A stretch of 64,000 nucleotides of DNA. Origin: Rhizobium sp. S152. Lineage in GTDB: Bacteria; Pseudomonadota; Alphaproteobacteria; Rhizobiales; Rhizobiaceae. The translations under genes were made by a program, and so were the position numbers. The stretch is taken from assembly GCF_030380735.1 (NCBI RefSeq), contig NZ_JAUDRZ010000011.1:1-64000 (forward strand). The letters run 5' to 3'. Of the stretch, positions 20,842-32,134 are shown in pieces. Below the pieces are notes generated by a model. It ran no database searches and was not told the DNA's origin. It worked only from the letters and a program-made list of their open reading frames with translations. The number at the start of each line of letters is the position of its first letter. Position 1 is the first letter of the stretch.

Positions 20842-21159
20842 TCAGCAGCCGGCGCCGCTCCCATAACCCTGAACGACGCACACCGAACCCGGCGTCTCCT
20901 GCAGCACGCTGCGGCGGATCGTATAGCGCTTGCCGTTCTCGGCCTTGGGAATGGAGCCGGTCGTGATTGTATCGTAATCGGACGGCGCGCTTGCGAAGAC
21001 GCTGGACTTCGACTTGTCGGCCAGCATCGGCGTCAGGATCAACGTCAGCGCAACGACGGCCGTGCCGAACAAGAGCGCGATGTTGAGCACTCCCGTCCTG
21101 CTCGAGGCAGCCGAAGTCTGTTCCTTTTCCCGAACAGCTTTCCAGAAATCATCGTCCAT
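20842..21159 (-). CDS. Small single-pass membrane protein of unknown function
   Basis: A 105-aa protein not assigned to a named family. A charged N-terminus (MDDDFWKAVREKEQ) precedes one clear membrane helix at about residues 25-45 (LNIALLFGTAVVALTLILTP). A periplasmic part of about 60 residues follows, with TGSIPKAENGKRYTIRRSVL and a C-terminal cysteine pair (SVCVVQGYGSGAGC). The topology suggests an N-in, C-out anchor. It lies 64 bases upstream of the Flp pilin on the same strand, which raises the possibility of a pilus- or envelope-related role, but nothing in the sequence proves it. Confidence 0.75.
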   Translation of the reverse strand: MDDDFWKAVREKEQTSAASSRTGVLNIALLFGTAVVALTLILTPMLADKSKSSVFASAPSDYDTITTGSIPKAENGKRYTIRRSVLQETPGSVCVVQGYGSGAGC

Positions 21160-21282
21160 GCGTCAAGCCTTCTACACACACGCCAGTTGCTTGATTGAGG
21201 CCGATATTTGGCAGAAGGTGTTAAACGATCGATTAATATCCACAGCCAAAATTACTTCGTCACGAATAATAATCAGCTATTT

Positions 21283-21696
21283 CTAAAGTAAGCCTTGGAG
21301 AATGGGGATCAGCGGCTCGTCGGCCGGCGGCATCGGGTAATCGCGCAGCGCCTGCGGCTTCACCCACTTCACCGCCTGCCCTTCCCTGCCGTGCGGAATG
21401 CCCTCGTAGCGACGGCAGACATAGAGCGGCATCAAGAGGTGGAACTTCTCGTAGGTATGGCTGGCGAAGGTCAGCGGCGCGAGGCATGCCACCTTGGTGG
21501 TGATACCGAGCTCTTCGTGAAGCTCGCGCACCAGCGTCTCCTCCGGCGTCTCGCCGGGCTCCATCTTGCCGCCGGGAAACTCCCAGAGGCCGGCTAGAGA
21601 CTTCCCCTCGGGCCGCTGCGCCAAAAGGATCCGGCCGTCGGCATCGATAAGCGCGCAGGCGACCACAAGCAGGATGTTCCTCGGCGCATCGCTCAT
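21283..21696 (-). CDS. mutT: MutT-type Nudix hydrolase (8-oxo-dGTP diphosphatase)
   Basis: Sanitises the nucleotide pool by hydrolysing 8-oxo-dGTP to the monophosphate, preventing A:T to C:G transversions. The 137-aa protein contains a perfect Nudix box, with G at the start of GGKMEPGETPEETL and the RELHEELGI end, near residues 39-62. The MutT tail with W-V-x-P (VKWVKPQALRDYPMPPADEP) is also present. It begins 3 bases after the GNAT gene and is the last gene of the argJ-GNAT-mutT operon. Confidence 0.93.
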   Translation of the reverse strand: MSDAPRNILLVVACALIDADGRILLAQRPEGKSLAGLWEFPGGKMEPGETPEETLVRELHEELGITTKVACLAPLTFASHTYEKFHLLMPLYVCRRYEGIPHGREGQAVKWVKPQALRDYPMPPADEPLIPILQGLL

Positions 21697-21699
21697 CGC

Positions 21700-22476
21700 C
21701 TACGTGTCCTGCCGCCAGTAGGAATAGCGATAGACTTCCTGGAACCCGAAGCGATCGTAGAGCTTCAGCGCGCCCTCATTCGTCGCCTTGACCTGCAGCC
21801 AGGCGGTGCGTGCGCTGCGCATCCGCGCCCAGCGCAGCGCCGAGGTCAGGATTTCAAGGCCCAGGCCCTCGCGGCGGCGCGACGGCGTGACCGACAGCGA
21901 CATGATGCCGGCGAGATCGTTGTCCTGCACGCAGAGCACGGTCGCAACCGGTCCAGCCTTCTGGTCGTCGATCATGAACAGGCCAGACGGCGGCTTGATC
22001 GCGTTGATGATCTCGGCAAGCGCCGGCTTCAGCTTGGCGGAAACCTGGTCGGTCGCAAGGTTCGCGTCGACGAAGCGACCGATATCATGCGTCGGCAGGT
22101 GATCGAGCGTATCGGGCAGTTCGGCATGCGTGAGGTCGCAGGTCATCACGATCGTCTCGTCGAACGACTGCCAGCCCTCGGCGCGCACCAGGTCGATGAG
22201 GACAGGGGATGCCAGCGGCGTCTGCCTGAGCACGGCCGGGCGGCCATAGGCCTCGAACTTGCGGCTGGCCTTGGCAAGGCGGATCTCGACGTCGCGATGG
22301 TCGGACGGGTCGAGCGGCACGATCGAGTTCAGCCGGTTCGACGGGTGCCCTGCGGTCAGCCGCACCTGCCAGCTGCCGTCATAGACGACGGACGATGCCG
22401 GCCATGCCCTGAAACCAACGGCTTCGAGCCTGCGAACAAGCGGCAGATTTGCCTTCTTGGGGAATGCTTCGGTCAA
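21700..22476 (-). CDS. GNAT family N-acetyltransferase
   Basis: A 258-aa acetyltransferase whose C-terminal half carries the GNAT core. Acetyl-CoA loop elements are visible in RREGLGLEILTSALRWA (near residues 194-210), followed by NEGALKLYDRFGFQEVYRYSYW at the end. The N-terminal half has a degenerate GNAT-like fold, so this may be a tandem-GNAT protein. The substrate is unknown. It lies 8 bases after argJ and 3 before mutT, a tight three-gene arrangement. An acetylation role next to ArgJ is suggestive but not proof of involvement in arginine synthesis. Confidence 0.88.
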   Translation of the reverse strand: MTEAFPKKANLPLVRRLEAVGFRAWPASSVVYDGSWQVRLTAGHPSNRLNSIVPLDPSDHRDVEIRLAKASRKFEAYGRPAVLRQTPLASPVLIDLVRAEGWQSFDETIVMTCDLTHAELPDTLDHLPTHDIGRFVDANLATDQVSAKLKPALAEIINAIKPPSGLFMIDDQKAGPVATVLCVQDNDLAGIMSLSVTPSRRREGLGLEILTSALRWARMRSARTAWLQVKATNEGALKLYDRFGFQEVYRYSYWRQDT

Positions 22477-22484
22477 TGGAAAAA

Positions 22485-23726
22485 TCAGCTCCGGTAGTCA
22501 CCGTTGATGGCGACATACTCCTTTGTGAGGTCGCACGTCCATACCGTTGCCGTGCCGTTTCCGAGGCCGATTTCGACCTTGACCGGAATATCCTGCTTTT
22601 TCATGACGTTGGAGGCGGCCTCTTCCGAGTAGCTCGCGTCGCGTTCGCCGTTGACGGCAACGCGCACGTCGCCGAACCAGATGGCGAGGCGGTCGCGATC
22701 GGCCATTTCGCCGGACTTGCCGACGGCCATGACGATGCGACCCCAGTTGGCGTCCTCGCCGGCGGCCGCGGTCTTGACCAGCGGCGAATTGGCGATCGAC
22801 AGAGCGATCGTCTTGGCGGCGGCGTCGCTTTCAGCGCCTGTCACGGTGATCTCGAGCATCTTGGTGGCGCCTTCGCCGTCGCGCACGACCTGCAGCGCCA
22901 GATCCTTGAGGAGATCGTTGAGCGCGGCACGGAACGATGAGAGACGCGGATCGTCGGCGGTCTCGACACGAACCTGCCCGTCTTCGGCGGCGGCACCCGT
23001 GGCAAACAGCATCAGCGTGTCCGAGGTCGAGGTGTCGCTGTCGACGGTCATCGAGTTGAAGGTCGGGTCGACGCCTTCAGACAGCATCGCCTGCAGGGCA
23101 GCCGGCGCGATGTCGGCGTCGGTGACGACGAAGGAGAGCATCGTCGCCATATCGGGCGCGATCATGCCGGCGCCCTTGGCGATGCCGTTTATCGAGACTT
23201 TGACACCACCGATCTCGGCCGTGCGGGTCGCGACCTTCGGGTAGGTGTCGGTGGTCATGATCGCCTTGGCGGCCTCGAACCAGAAATCGCCGGTGGCGTC
23301 CGAATAGAGGGTGTCGAGCACGCCGGAAAACTTGGTGGCGTCGAGCGGTTCGCCGATCACGCCGGTCGAGGCGAGGAAGATCTCGCTTTCGCTGCAGCCG
23401 ACGGCGGCGGCGGCGGACTTGGCGGTGAGCGCGGTCGCTTCACGGCCCTTTTTGCCGGTAAAGGCGTTGGCATTGCCGGAATTGACGACCACGGCGCGCG
23501 CCACGCCGCCGGGCAGGTTGGCGCGGCAGAAATCGACGGGAGCCGACGGGCACTTGGAACGGGTGAAGACACCGGCGACGCTCGCCGGCTTGTCGAACAC
23601 CATCATCAGCACATCGGTACGGTTCTTGTACTTGATCCCCGCCGAAGCGGTCGCCATGCGCACGCCGCGCAGCGCGGGCATCGATACGAAGGATTTGGGA
23701 GCGAGCGGGGAGACGGAACCGGACAT
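22485..23726 (-). CDS. argJ: Bifunctional glutamate N-acetyltransferase / amino-acid acetyltransferase ArgJ
   Basis: Transfers acetyl from N-acetylornithine to glutamate, recycling acetyl in arginine synthesis; bifunctional forms also use acetyl-CoA. The 413-aa precursor cleaves itself at the conserved Ala-Thr bond in [16 protein letters not shown] (near residue 185), with the threonine becoming the catalytic nucleophile of the beta chain. The ATG at 23726 ([13 protein letters not shown]) is preferred over the one two codons upstream. It is followed by GNAT and mutT in an operon. A hairpin separates it from the upstream parvulin gene. Confidence 0.96.
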   Translation of the reverse strand: MSGSVSPLAPKSFVSMPALRGVRMATASAGIKYKNRTDVLMMVFDKPASVAGVFTRSKCPSAPVDFCRANLPGGVARAVVVNSGNANAFTGKKGREATALTAKSAAAAVGCSESEIFLASTGVIGEPLDATKFSGVLDTLYSDATGDFWFEAAKAIMTTDTYPKVATRTAEIGGVKVSINGIAKGAGMIAPDMATMLSFVVTDADIAPAALQAMLSEGVDPTFNSMTVDSDTSTSDTLMLFATGAAAEDGQVRVETADDPRLSSFRAALNDLLKDLALQVVRDGEGATKMLEITVTGAESDAAAKTIALSIANSPLVKTAAAGEDANWGRIVMAVGKSGEMADRDRLAIWFGDVRVAVNGERDASYSEEAASNVMKKQDIPVKVEIGLGNGTATVWTCDLTKEYVAINGDYRS

Positions 23727-23757
23727 GATCATCGACCTGGCATGGAAGGGATATGGA

Positions 23758-23780
23758 AGGGCCCGGAAAAACCGGGCCCT
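23758..23780 (-). terminator. Hairpin between the parvulin gene and argJ
   Basis: AGGGCCCGG (23758-23766) and CCGGGCCCT (23772-23780) form a perfect 9-bp stem with a 5-base A/T loop. It lies just past the parvulin gene stop on the minus strand. No U-tract follows, so it may attenuate or protect the mRNA end rather than terminate fully. Confidence 0.6.
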
Positions 23781-23792
23781 CGATGGATGCTG

Positions 23793-24683
23793 TTACTGCT
23801 GAGCCGGAGCTGCCGCGGGCGCATCGCCCGGCTGCGGCTGCTTGTTGGCGTCGTCATAGCCCTTGCGGAGCGCCTCGTCGGTGATCTCGACCTTCGACTT
23901 GTCCTTGGCGGCTGCGAGCAGCGCAAGATACTTGTCGCGCATGACGAGCTGACGAACCTGATCCTTGACCTGGTCGAAAGCCGGAGGAGCGGCATCGCGC
24001 TTGTCCTCGACGAGGATGACGTGATAGCCGAAATCGGTCTTCACAGGGGTCTTGGTGTAGGCACCCTTGTCGAGGGCGAAAGCCGCGTCCTCGAATTCCT
24101 TGACCATGCGGCCCTTGGTGAAATAGCCGAGGTCGCCGCCGTCAGCCTTGTTCGGGTCGGTGGACTTTTCCTTGGCCAGATCGGCGAAATTCTTGCCGGC
24201 GTCGAGCTGCTTGATGATGTCCTGGGCTTCCGCCTCGGTCTTCACCAGGATGTGGCGGGCATGAACTTCTTCCTGCTTCGGAAGCGCTGCGACTTCCTTG
24301 TCGTAGCGAGCCTTCACTTCATCGTCGGTCACGGTGTCGACGACGTGCTTCTTGAAGTAGGCGTTGTGCAGCTCGCGATCGGCGAGGTACTGCATGCGCT
24401 TCTTGAACTCGGCGGTCTGGTCGAGCTTTTCGGCGGTTGCGTCCTGTGCCAGAAGCTTGACGTCGATGGCGGCAGAAAGTGCCGCGACCTTCTTCTGGTC
24501 GTCGGGCAGCTGTGCCAGCTGCGGATCCAGGTTGGCGACGGCAAGATCAAGCTCGGACTGATGAATCTCGAGATCGCCGACCTTGGCAACGACCGCATCT
24601 GCGGTGTCCTGTGCCCGGACAGGCACCTGGAACGCAACGAAGGTTGCGAGTGCCATCACGGCGATTTTGTTGTAGTTCAACAT
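23793..24683 (-). CDS. Periplasmic parvulin-type peptidyl-prolyl cis-trans isomerase
   Basis: A 296-aa exported foldase. It has a signal peptide (MLNYNKIAVMALATFVAFQV, cut near PVRAQ), a SurA-like N-terminal chaperone region and a parvulin rotamase domain at about residues 145-245 (EEVHARHILVKTEAEAQDII, GGDLGYFTKGRMV, TDFGYHVILVEDKR). The alanine/proline/glutamine-rich tail ends QPGDAPAAAPAQQ. It acts in folding of secreted and outer-membrane proteins. ATG 24683 is preferred because the signal peptide begins there; an upstream in-frame start at 24752 adds 23 residues of non-signal sequence. It is divergent from secA, a fitting functional neighbour. Confidence 0.93.
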   Translation of the reverse strand: MLNYNKIAVMALATFVAFQVPVRAQDTADAVVAKVGDLEIHQSELDLAVANLDPQLAQLPDDQKKVAALSAAIDVKLLAQDATAEKLDQTAEFKKRMQYLADRELHNAYFKKHVVDTVTDDEVKARYDKEVAALPKQEEVHARHILVKTEAEAQDIIKQLDAGKNFADLAKEKSTDPNKADGGDLGYFTKGRMVKEFEDAAFALDKGAYTKTPVKTDFGYHVILVEDKRDAAPPAFDQVKDQVRQLVMRDKYLALLAAAKDKSKVEITDEALRKGYDDANKQPQPGDAPAAAPAQQ

Positions 24684-24928
24684 CAAATAACCCTTCACAG
24701 TTAAACCAGCGGCTTCAACTTCGCGAATCCAGCCTGAAACAGGCAACAACACTGGAATGTGGCCTTTCTATATCGGCCAAATCCGTTGACATCATTCGAC
24801 CCCCCTCTTATCTGTCACGCAACCTCGCGTCCAGAACAGTTTCCTGGCGTTTCGAGGCGTACGCCTGAAATTCGGCCGGGCGACGCAGCTGAAATGTCGT
24901 GGAGTAATCTTGAGAAAGGGCCAGTCAT

Positions 24929-27637
<2,709 letters not shown>

Positions 27638-27657
27638 GAGCGGTAGCACAAGATAAG

Positions 27658-27697
27658 AAGCCCTCGCGATGGAAGCATCGCGAGGGCTTTTTCTTGT
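27658..27697 (+). terminator. Rho-independent terminator of secA
   Basis: AAGCCCTCGCGATG (27658-27671) and CATCGCGAGGGCTT (27676-27689) form a perfect 14-bp stem with a GAAG tetraloop, followed by TTTTCTTG. It starts 20 bases after the secA stop. Confidence 0.95.
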
Positions 27698-27835
27698 TTG
27701 CAACGCTGCGCCGCCGGCGCCAAACCCCTGAACGTTGCCGACCCATCCGGTCCAGCCGCAAAACCGTCGTTTTGTTCGCGAAGCTTGCCGCGATATTCAA
27801 CGCGATTGCCGCACCTGCTAGGGGATAATTCCATC

Positions 27836-28951
27836 ATGCCGACCACGCCAGCCGTCAAGCCCGACGCTTCCACCGCCTCCCGCCTACGCGTTGCCGTGCT
27901 CTTCGGCGGCCGCTCGCCCGAACATGATGTCTCGATCCTCTCGGCCACCAATGTGGTCAACGCCCTCGACCCCGACCGCTACGACGTCCTTCCCGTCTTC
28001 GTGACGAAGGAAGGACAATGGCGACTGCTGTCTCGGGAAGCGGATCTGGCCGCGGCGGCGACCGCAGCCAATGCGCCAGAGGTGGTGCTGCTGCCCGGCG
28101 GTCGCGGCAGGCTGCTGGCGATCCCCGGCGACGCCCCGCCCTACGAACTGCCCGCCATCGATATCCTGTTTCCCGTCCTGCACGGCATGCACGGCGAGGA
28201 CGGCTCGGTGCAGGGCCTGGCGGCAGTCGCCCGCGTGCCGCTTGCCGGCTGCGGCATCCTCGGCTCGGCCACCGCGATCGACAAGGACATCGCCAAGCGC
28301 CTGCTGCGCGACGCCGCGATCCCGGTGGCCAAGGGCCTCTGCATCGAGGACGGCGCAGCGCCCGCCTTCGACGCTGTCGTCAAGGAACTCGGCCTCCCGC
28401 TCTTCGTCAAGCCGGCCCGCCAGGGCTCGTCGGTCGGCGTCAGCAAGGTCGGCGATGCCGAAAGTTTCGCGAGGGCACTCGAAGAAGGCTTCAGGCACGA
28501 CAGCAAGCTCGTCGCGGAAGAATTCATCGCCGGCCGCGAGATCGAGTTCAGCGTGCTAGAACAGGCCGACGGTTCGCTCTTCGTCTCGCTGCCGGGCGAG
28601 ATCGCGCCGGCCGAAACCCATGGCTTCTACAGCTACGAGGCCAAGTACGTCGACGAGAACGGCGCCGCGCTCCGCGTCCCGGCACAGCTGCCGAAAGAGA
28701 TCGAGGAAGAGCTGCGCCGCACCGCCGCCAGTGCCTTCAAGGCGCTCGGCTGCGACGGCATGGCGCGCGTCGATTTCTTCGTGGCGCCGGATATGTCCTT
28801 CGTCGTCAACGAACTCAACACCATCCCCGGCTTCACCAACATCAGCATGTACGCCAAGGCCATGGCGGCATCAGGCATCGGCTATGCCGAGGTTCTCGAC
28901 CGGCTGATCGAACGCGCGCTTTCCGTCGCTCGTCTGCGTCAACATGGCTGA
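27836..28951 (+). CDS. ddl: D-alanine--D-alanine ligase
   Basis: Cytoplasmic ATP-grasp ligase that makes the D-Ala-D-Ala dipeptide for peptidoglycan precursors. From ATG 27836 the protein is 371 aa, close to the DdlA type. It opens with LRVAVLFGGRSPEHDVSILS and has the ATP-grasp elements LPLFVKPARQGSSVGVSKV near 185 and the metal-binding FVVNELNTIPGFTNISMYAK near the end. AGGGGAT lies upstream of the ATG. The frame is open further upstream to 27698, but that part contains the secA terminator region. It is distinct from the division-cluster ddlB by context. Confidence 0.95.
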   Translation: MPTTPAVKPDASTASRLRVAVLFGGRSPEHDVSILSATNVVNALDPDRYDVLPVFVTKEGQWRLLSREADLAAAATAANAPEVVLLPGGRGRLLAIPGDAPPYELPAIDILFPVLHGMHGEDGSVQGLAAVARVPLAGCGILGSATAIDKDIAKRLLRDAAIPVAKGLCIEDGAAPAFDAVVKELGLPLFVKPARQGSSVGVSKVGDAESFARALEEGFRHDSKLVAEEFIAGREIEFSVLEQADGSLFVSLPGEIAPAETHGFYSYEAKYVDENGAALRVPAQLPKEIEEELRRTAASAFKALGCDGMARVDFFVAPDMSFVVNELNTIPGFTNISMYAKAMAASGIGYAEVLDRLIERALSVARLRQHG

Positions 28952-29027
28952 TGTTGTGCCGGGCGATTTTGCGGTAGTGCTCCCTCACGACAGAGTGCCG
29001 AGTAACAGCCTGGAAATATTCAAGACG

Positions 29028-29138
29028 ATGGACTGGTTCATTTTAGTTTTCCTCCCGTTCAAGCTACTCGTGTTGGCCACGGGCATGTTCTTCGCCATCA
29101 AGTGGCATCACGATCAAGAGAAGCAGAAGAAGAAGTAA
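29028..29138 (+). CDS. Tiny single-pass membrane protein (36 aa)
   Basis: A 36-residue protein: MDWFILVFLPFKLLVLATGM is one hydrophobic helix, followed by FFAIKWHHDQ and a lysine-rich cytoplasmic tail EKQKKK. A longer reading from ATG 28944 (64 aa, overlapping ddl by 8 bases) is possible. However, codons in that extension (AGA, ATA, AGT, GTA) are unlike the neighbours, so I prefer the short form. No family is assigned with certainty; the hydrophobic-then-basic layout is that of a membrane-inserted small regulatory or assembly subunit. The Shine-Dalgarno is weak. Confidence 0.6.
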   Translation: MDWFILVFLPFKLLVLATGMFFAIKWHHDQEKQKKK

Positions 29139-29259
29139 CGCAGCCGGCGGGCCGCAGGCGCCCGCGCGCCGGTTAAGCCCGGCAGCGCCGTCACAACCGT
29201 TTCTTAACGCTGTTCTGTCACAACCAAAGGCACGATTTGCCTGAGAGTTTTGCGTGTTC

Positions 29260-30675
29260 ATGATGGCGGTCATCGAGACAGCGGAGAAGATGCTGCCGGC
29301 GAGGTTGCGCCTGGCGGGCGGCCGCGCCTTGCGCGCTTTCGCCTCGATTCTTGCCGCGCGCGGCGAGAAAGCCGTCGCCCAGCGCATGGCGTTGACGGCG
29401 TTTGCCATACGCATCGTCAGCGCAGCACTTGCCTTCCTGTCGCAGATCGTGCTGGCACGGCTGATGGGCGAATACCAGTACGGCATCTTCGTCTTCGTCT
29501 GGGTGCTGGTGGTGATGGTCGGTGACCTCTCCTGCCTCGGCTTCCACACCGCCATCGTCCGCTTTTTGCCGCAGTACAAGGCGACTGGCGCCTTCGCCGA
29601 GATCCGCGGCCTGACAGGTGCCGCACGCATCTTCGCACTGCTGTCCGGCACTCTGGTACTCGCCGTCGGCATGATCGGGCTGCACCTCCTGGGCGACAGG
29701 ATCGAGACCTATTATCTCCTGCCGATCTTCATCGGCCTGCTCGCCATGCCGATGATAGCGCTCGGCGATATTCTGGAAGGAACCGCCCGCGCCAACCACT
29801 GGCCGGTCATGGCGCTGAGCCCTGTTTATATCATCCGCCCGGTCCTCATCATCCTTTTCATGCTGGCGGCGATCGGCTTCGGCGCGCCGCACACAGCCGT
29901 CACCGCCATGCAGGCCGCACTTCTGGCGACCTATGTCACCGCACTCGGGCAATATGTCGCCACGCTGATCCGGCTTCGCCGCCACTACCACCAAGGACCC
30001 CGCAAGGTCGATTTCCTTGCCTGGCTGAGCGTCGCCTTCCCGATCTTCCTCATCGAGGGCGTGAGCTTCCTGCTCACCAATTCCGATGTCGTGGTCGTCG
30101 GCATCTTTCTCGATCCGCACGAGGTCGCCATCTATTTCGCCGCCGCCAAGACCATGGCGCTGGTGCATTTCATCAACTTCTCCGTCAAGGCGGCGTCCGG
30201 CCCGCGCTTCTCCTCGATCATCGCCGAGGGAACCCGCCAGGAACTCGAGGTGGCCGCCATCGATGCGGCCCGCTGGACCTTCTGGCCGGCGCTCGGCGTC
30301 GGGCTTGTGGTGCTGGCGGCCGGCCACCTGCTGCTGTCGCTCTTCGGCGGCGCCTTCACGGCAGGCTATGTCCTGATGGCGATACTGCTCTCGGGCATTC
30401 TCGCCAAGGCGCTGGTCGGCCCGGCCGAGACGCTGCTGATGATGTCGGGCAAGCAGAACCTCTGCGTCGCGCTCTACGCCGGCGCGCTGACCGCAAACGT
30501 GACGCTGAACGTGCTCCTGATCCCCGTCCTTGGCATCGAGGGCGCGGCGATCGCCACGGCGTCGGCCATGGGCGTTGAAGCCATCCTGCTGCATCTCGCC
30601 GTGCGCCGCGCGCTCGGCATCACCCTCTTTGCCTTCGCCAAGCCGGCGATCTCCAAGCCAGACATGAAAGCCTGA
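29260..30675 (+). CDS. Polysaccharide/lipid-linked oligosaccharide flippase (Wzx/MATE-like)
   Basis: Polytopic inner-membrane protein of about 471 aa with roughly 12-14 hydrophobic helices. It begins with ALTAFAIRIVSAALAFLSQI at about residues 45-65 and has the hallmark LARLMGEYQYGIFVFVW next to it. It belongs to the MVF/MOP superfamily that includes Wzx, RfbX and MurJ, which flip lipid-linked glycans to the periplasmic face. No glycosyltransferase gene is adjacent, so the cargo is unknown. The start may be GTG 29254 or ATG 29260/29263. It is followed after 4 bases by a CelD-like acyltransferase gene, and the two are probably co-transcribed. Confidence 0.88.
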   Translation: MMAVIETAEKMLPARLRLAGGRALRAFASILAARGEKAVAQRMALTAFAIRIVSAALAFLSQIVLARLMGEYQYGIFVFVWVLVVMVGDLSCLGFHTAIVRFLPQYKATGAFAEIRGLTGAARIFALLSGTLVLAVGMIGLHLLGDRIETYYLLPIFIGLLAMPMIALGDILEGTARANHWPVMALSPVYIIRPVLIILFMLAAIGFGAPHTAVTAMQAALLATYVTALGQYVATLIRLRRHYHQGPRKVDFLAWLSVAFPIFLIEGVSFLLTNSDVVVVGIFLDPHEVAIYFAAAKTMALVHFINFSVKAASGPRFSSIIAEGTRQELEVAAIDAARWTFWPALGVGLVVLAAGHLLLSLFGGAFTAGYVLMAILLSGILAKALVGPAETLLMMSGKQNLCVALYAGALTANVTLNVLLIPVLGIEGAAIATASAMGVEAILLHLAVRRALGITLFAFAKPAISKPDMKA

Positions 30676-30679
30676 CAGA

Positions 30680-31957
30680 ATGGTGCGCACTCCTCCCGCA
30701 AGCGAGACGACGGACGCCACGACGAACCGGATGGTTCACGAGCTCGCGGCGCTGGAATTCGACACGCCGAAGGCCGATGCCCGCGTCGAGGTCGGCCGCC
30801 CGGGCCGCGAGATCTGCGTCTATTCCGGCAAGCTCGGCTACGAACTGCAGGACGAACTGGACTTCCTCTCCAACCGCGCCATGGAGCCCAACGTCTTCTT
30901 CACCGGCCGCTTCTTGGCGCCCGCCATGCCGCGCCTCGACGACCGCGACGTCAACTTCGCGCTGATCCGCGACCAGAACGGCACGCGCAGCCGCATGCGC
31001 TTCCTCATGCCTTTCTCGGTGGAAAAGCCCGGCTTCTCCGTCGGTCCCTCGATCATCCGTGTCTGGTCGAACAATTTCGGCCCGCTCGGCACACCGCTGA
31101 TCGACGCCGAGGACGCCGCCGAGACGCTGGACAATCTCTATGACGGCCTTGTCAACCGCGACCTGCGCCTGCCGTCTGTTCTTGTTCTTCCCGATGTCCG
31201 CCTGAACGGCCTTTTCGCCCGTATGGCCCGCGCCGTCGCCATCGGCCGTAACCTGCCTGTGACAGTGACCAACCCCTATCAGCGCGCCATGCTGGAGAGC
31301 GACGAGGATGCTGTCGAATATCTGCGCAACGCCGTCTCGTCCTCGCACATGCGCGAGATGCGCCGCCAGTGGCGCCTGCTCGAGGAACAGGGCACGGTGG
31401 TCTACAACGTCGCCCGCCAGCCGGGCGAGATCCACATGCGCTTCGAGGAATTCCTGGCGCTGGAGGCGGGCGGCTGGAAGGGCAAGAAGCGCAGCGCGCT
31501 CGTGACCGACCGCTATCACACCGCCTTTGCCCGCGAGGCAGTCTCCAACCTCGCGGCGATCGACGCCGCGCGCATCCACACCATCGATTTCAACGGCAAG
31601 GCCATCGCTTCCACCGTCGTCCTGATGATGGGCGGCGAGGCCTACACCTGGAAGACCGCCTATGACGAGGCCTATGCCCGCTACTCGCCGGGCAAGCTTC
31701 TGATGGGCGAGCTGACCGAATGGCATCTAGACGACGCCAACATCGTCCGCTCCGACAGCTGCGCCGCCCCCAACCACCCGATCATGGACCGCTTCTGGCG
31801 CGAGCGCGAGGACATGGGCACGGTCGTGATCGGCCTCAATCCCAACGGCGACCGCGACGTCCGCCAGGTCGCCGCCCAGCTCCACATGTACAGCAGCACC
31901 CGCAACATGGCGAAGATGCTGCGCCAGAAGATCATGTCGCTGGCGCGGCGGGGGTGA
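30680..31957 (+). CDS. GNAT/CelD-like acetyltransferase (BioF2-type)
   Basis: A 425-aa soluble protein of the BioF2-like/CelD acyltransferase group, related to FemAB. The GNAT-like core lies in the second half: SSSHMREMRRQWRLLEEQG near 215, RFEEFLALEAGGWKGKKRSA near 255, and the late segment YARYSPGKLLMGELTEWHLD near 335, all conserved in this group. Members act in polysaccharide or cellulose-related modification. It sits 4 bases after the flippase gene, consistent with acylation of an exported glycan, which is inference. It is the last gene before the AT-rich patch and ends 13 bases before a 14-bp palindrome. Confidence 0.82.
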   Translation: MVRTPPASETTDATTNRMVHELAALEFDTPKADARVEVGRPGREICVYSGKLGYELQDELDFLSNRAMEPNVFFTGRFLAPAMPRLDDRDVNFALIRDQNGTRSRMRFLMPFSVEKPGFSVGPSIIRVWSNNFGPLGTPLIDAEDAAETLDNLYDGLVNRDLRLPSVLVLPDVRLNGLFARMARAVAIGRNLPVTVTNPYQRAMLESDEDAVEYLRNAVSSSHMREMRRQWRLLEEQGTVVYNVARQPGEIHMRFEEFLALEAGGWKGKKRSALVTDRYHTAFAREAVSNLAAIDAARIHTIDFNGKAIASTVVLMMGGEAYTWKTAYDEAYARYSPGKLLMGELTEWHLDDANIVRSDSCAAPNHPIMDRFWREREDMGTVVIGLNPNGDRDVRQVAAQLHMYSSTRNMAKMLRQKIMSLARRG

Positions 31958-31969
31958 GGTTTTAGCGAC

Positions 31970-31983
31970 TTACAGTACTGTAA
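31970..31983. promoter_or_regulatory. Perfect 14-bp palindrome, candidate operator at the edge of the tcmP cassette
   Basis: TTACAGTACTGTAA is a perfect dyad. It sits 12 bases after the acyltransferase stop and about 150 bases before tcmP, right where base composition drops. The architecture suits a repressor site controlling the cassette, or a boundary element. No regulator gene is adjacent. Confidence 0.45.
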
Positions 31984-32134
31984 TGGCATCTCGGCGTAGA
32001 CTAAGTAAGCGGCGAAGCACCGTTAAAGTTGCCGACCCATGAAATTATACCAAAAGCTTGCATATGTTCGCTTTATGTTCTATTGTTTGATTGAGCGAAT
32101 CACCAATACCATCATTAGTTGTTTCAACAATAAA

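Noticed and set aside
19209..20966. 585-codon plus-strand frame spanning comF and the methyltransferase
   Set aside because: Crosses two real genes in a wrong frame and reads as low-complexity Arg/Gly/Ala.
27733..32040. 13-base match GTTGCCGACCCA(T) upstream of ddl and of tcmP
   Set aside because: Short, only two copies, and no shared placement relative to the genes; likely chance.
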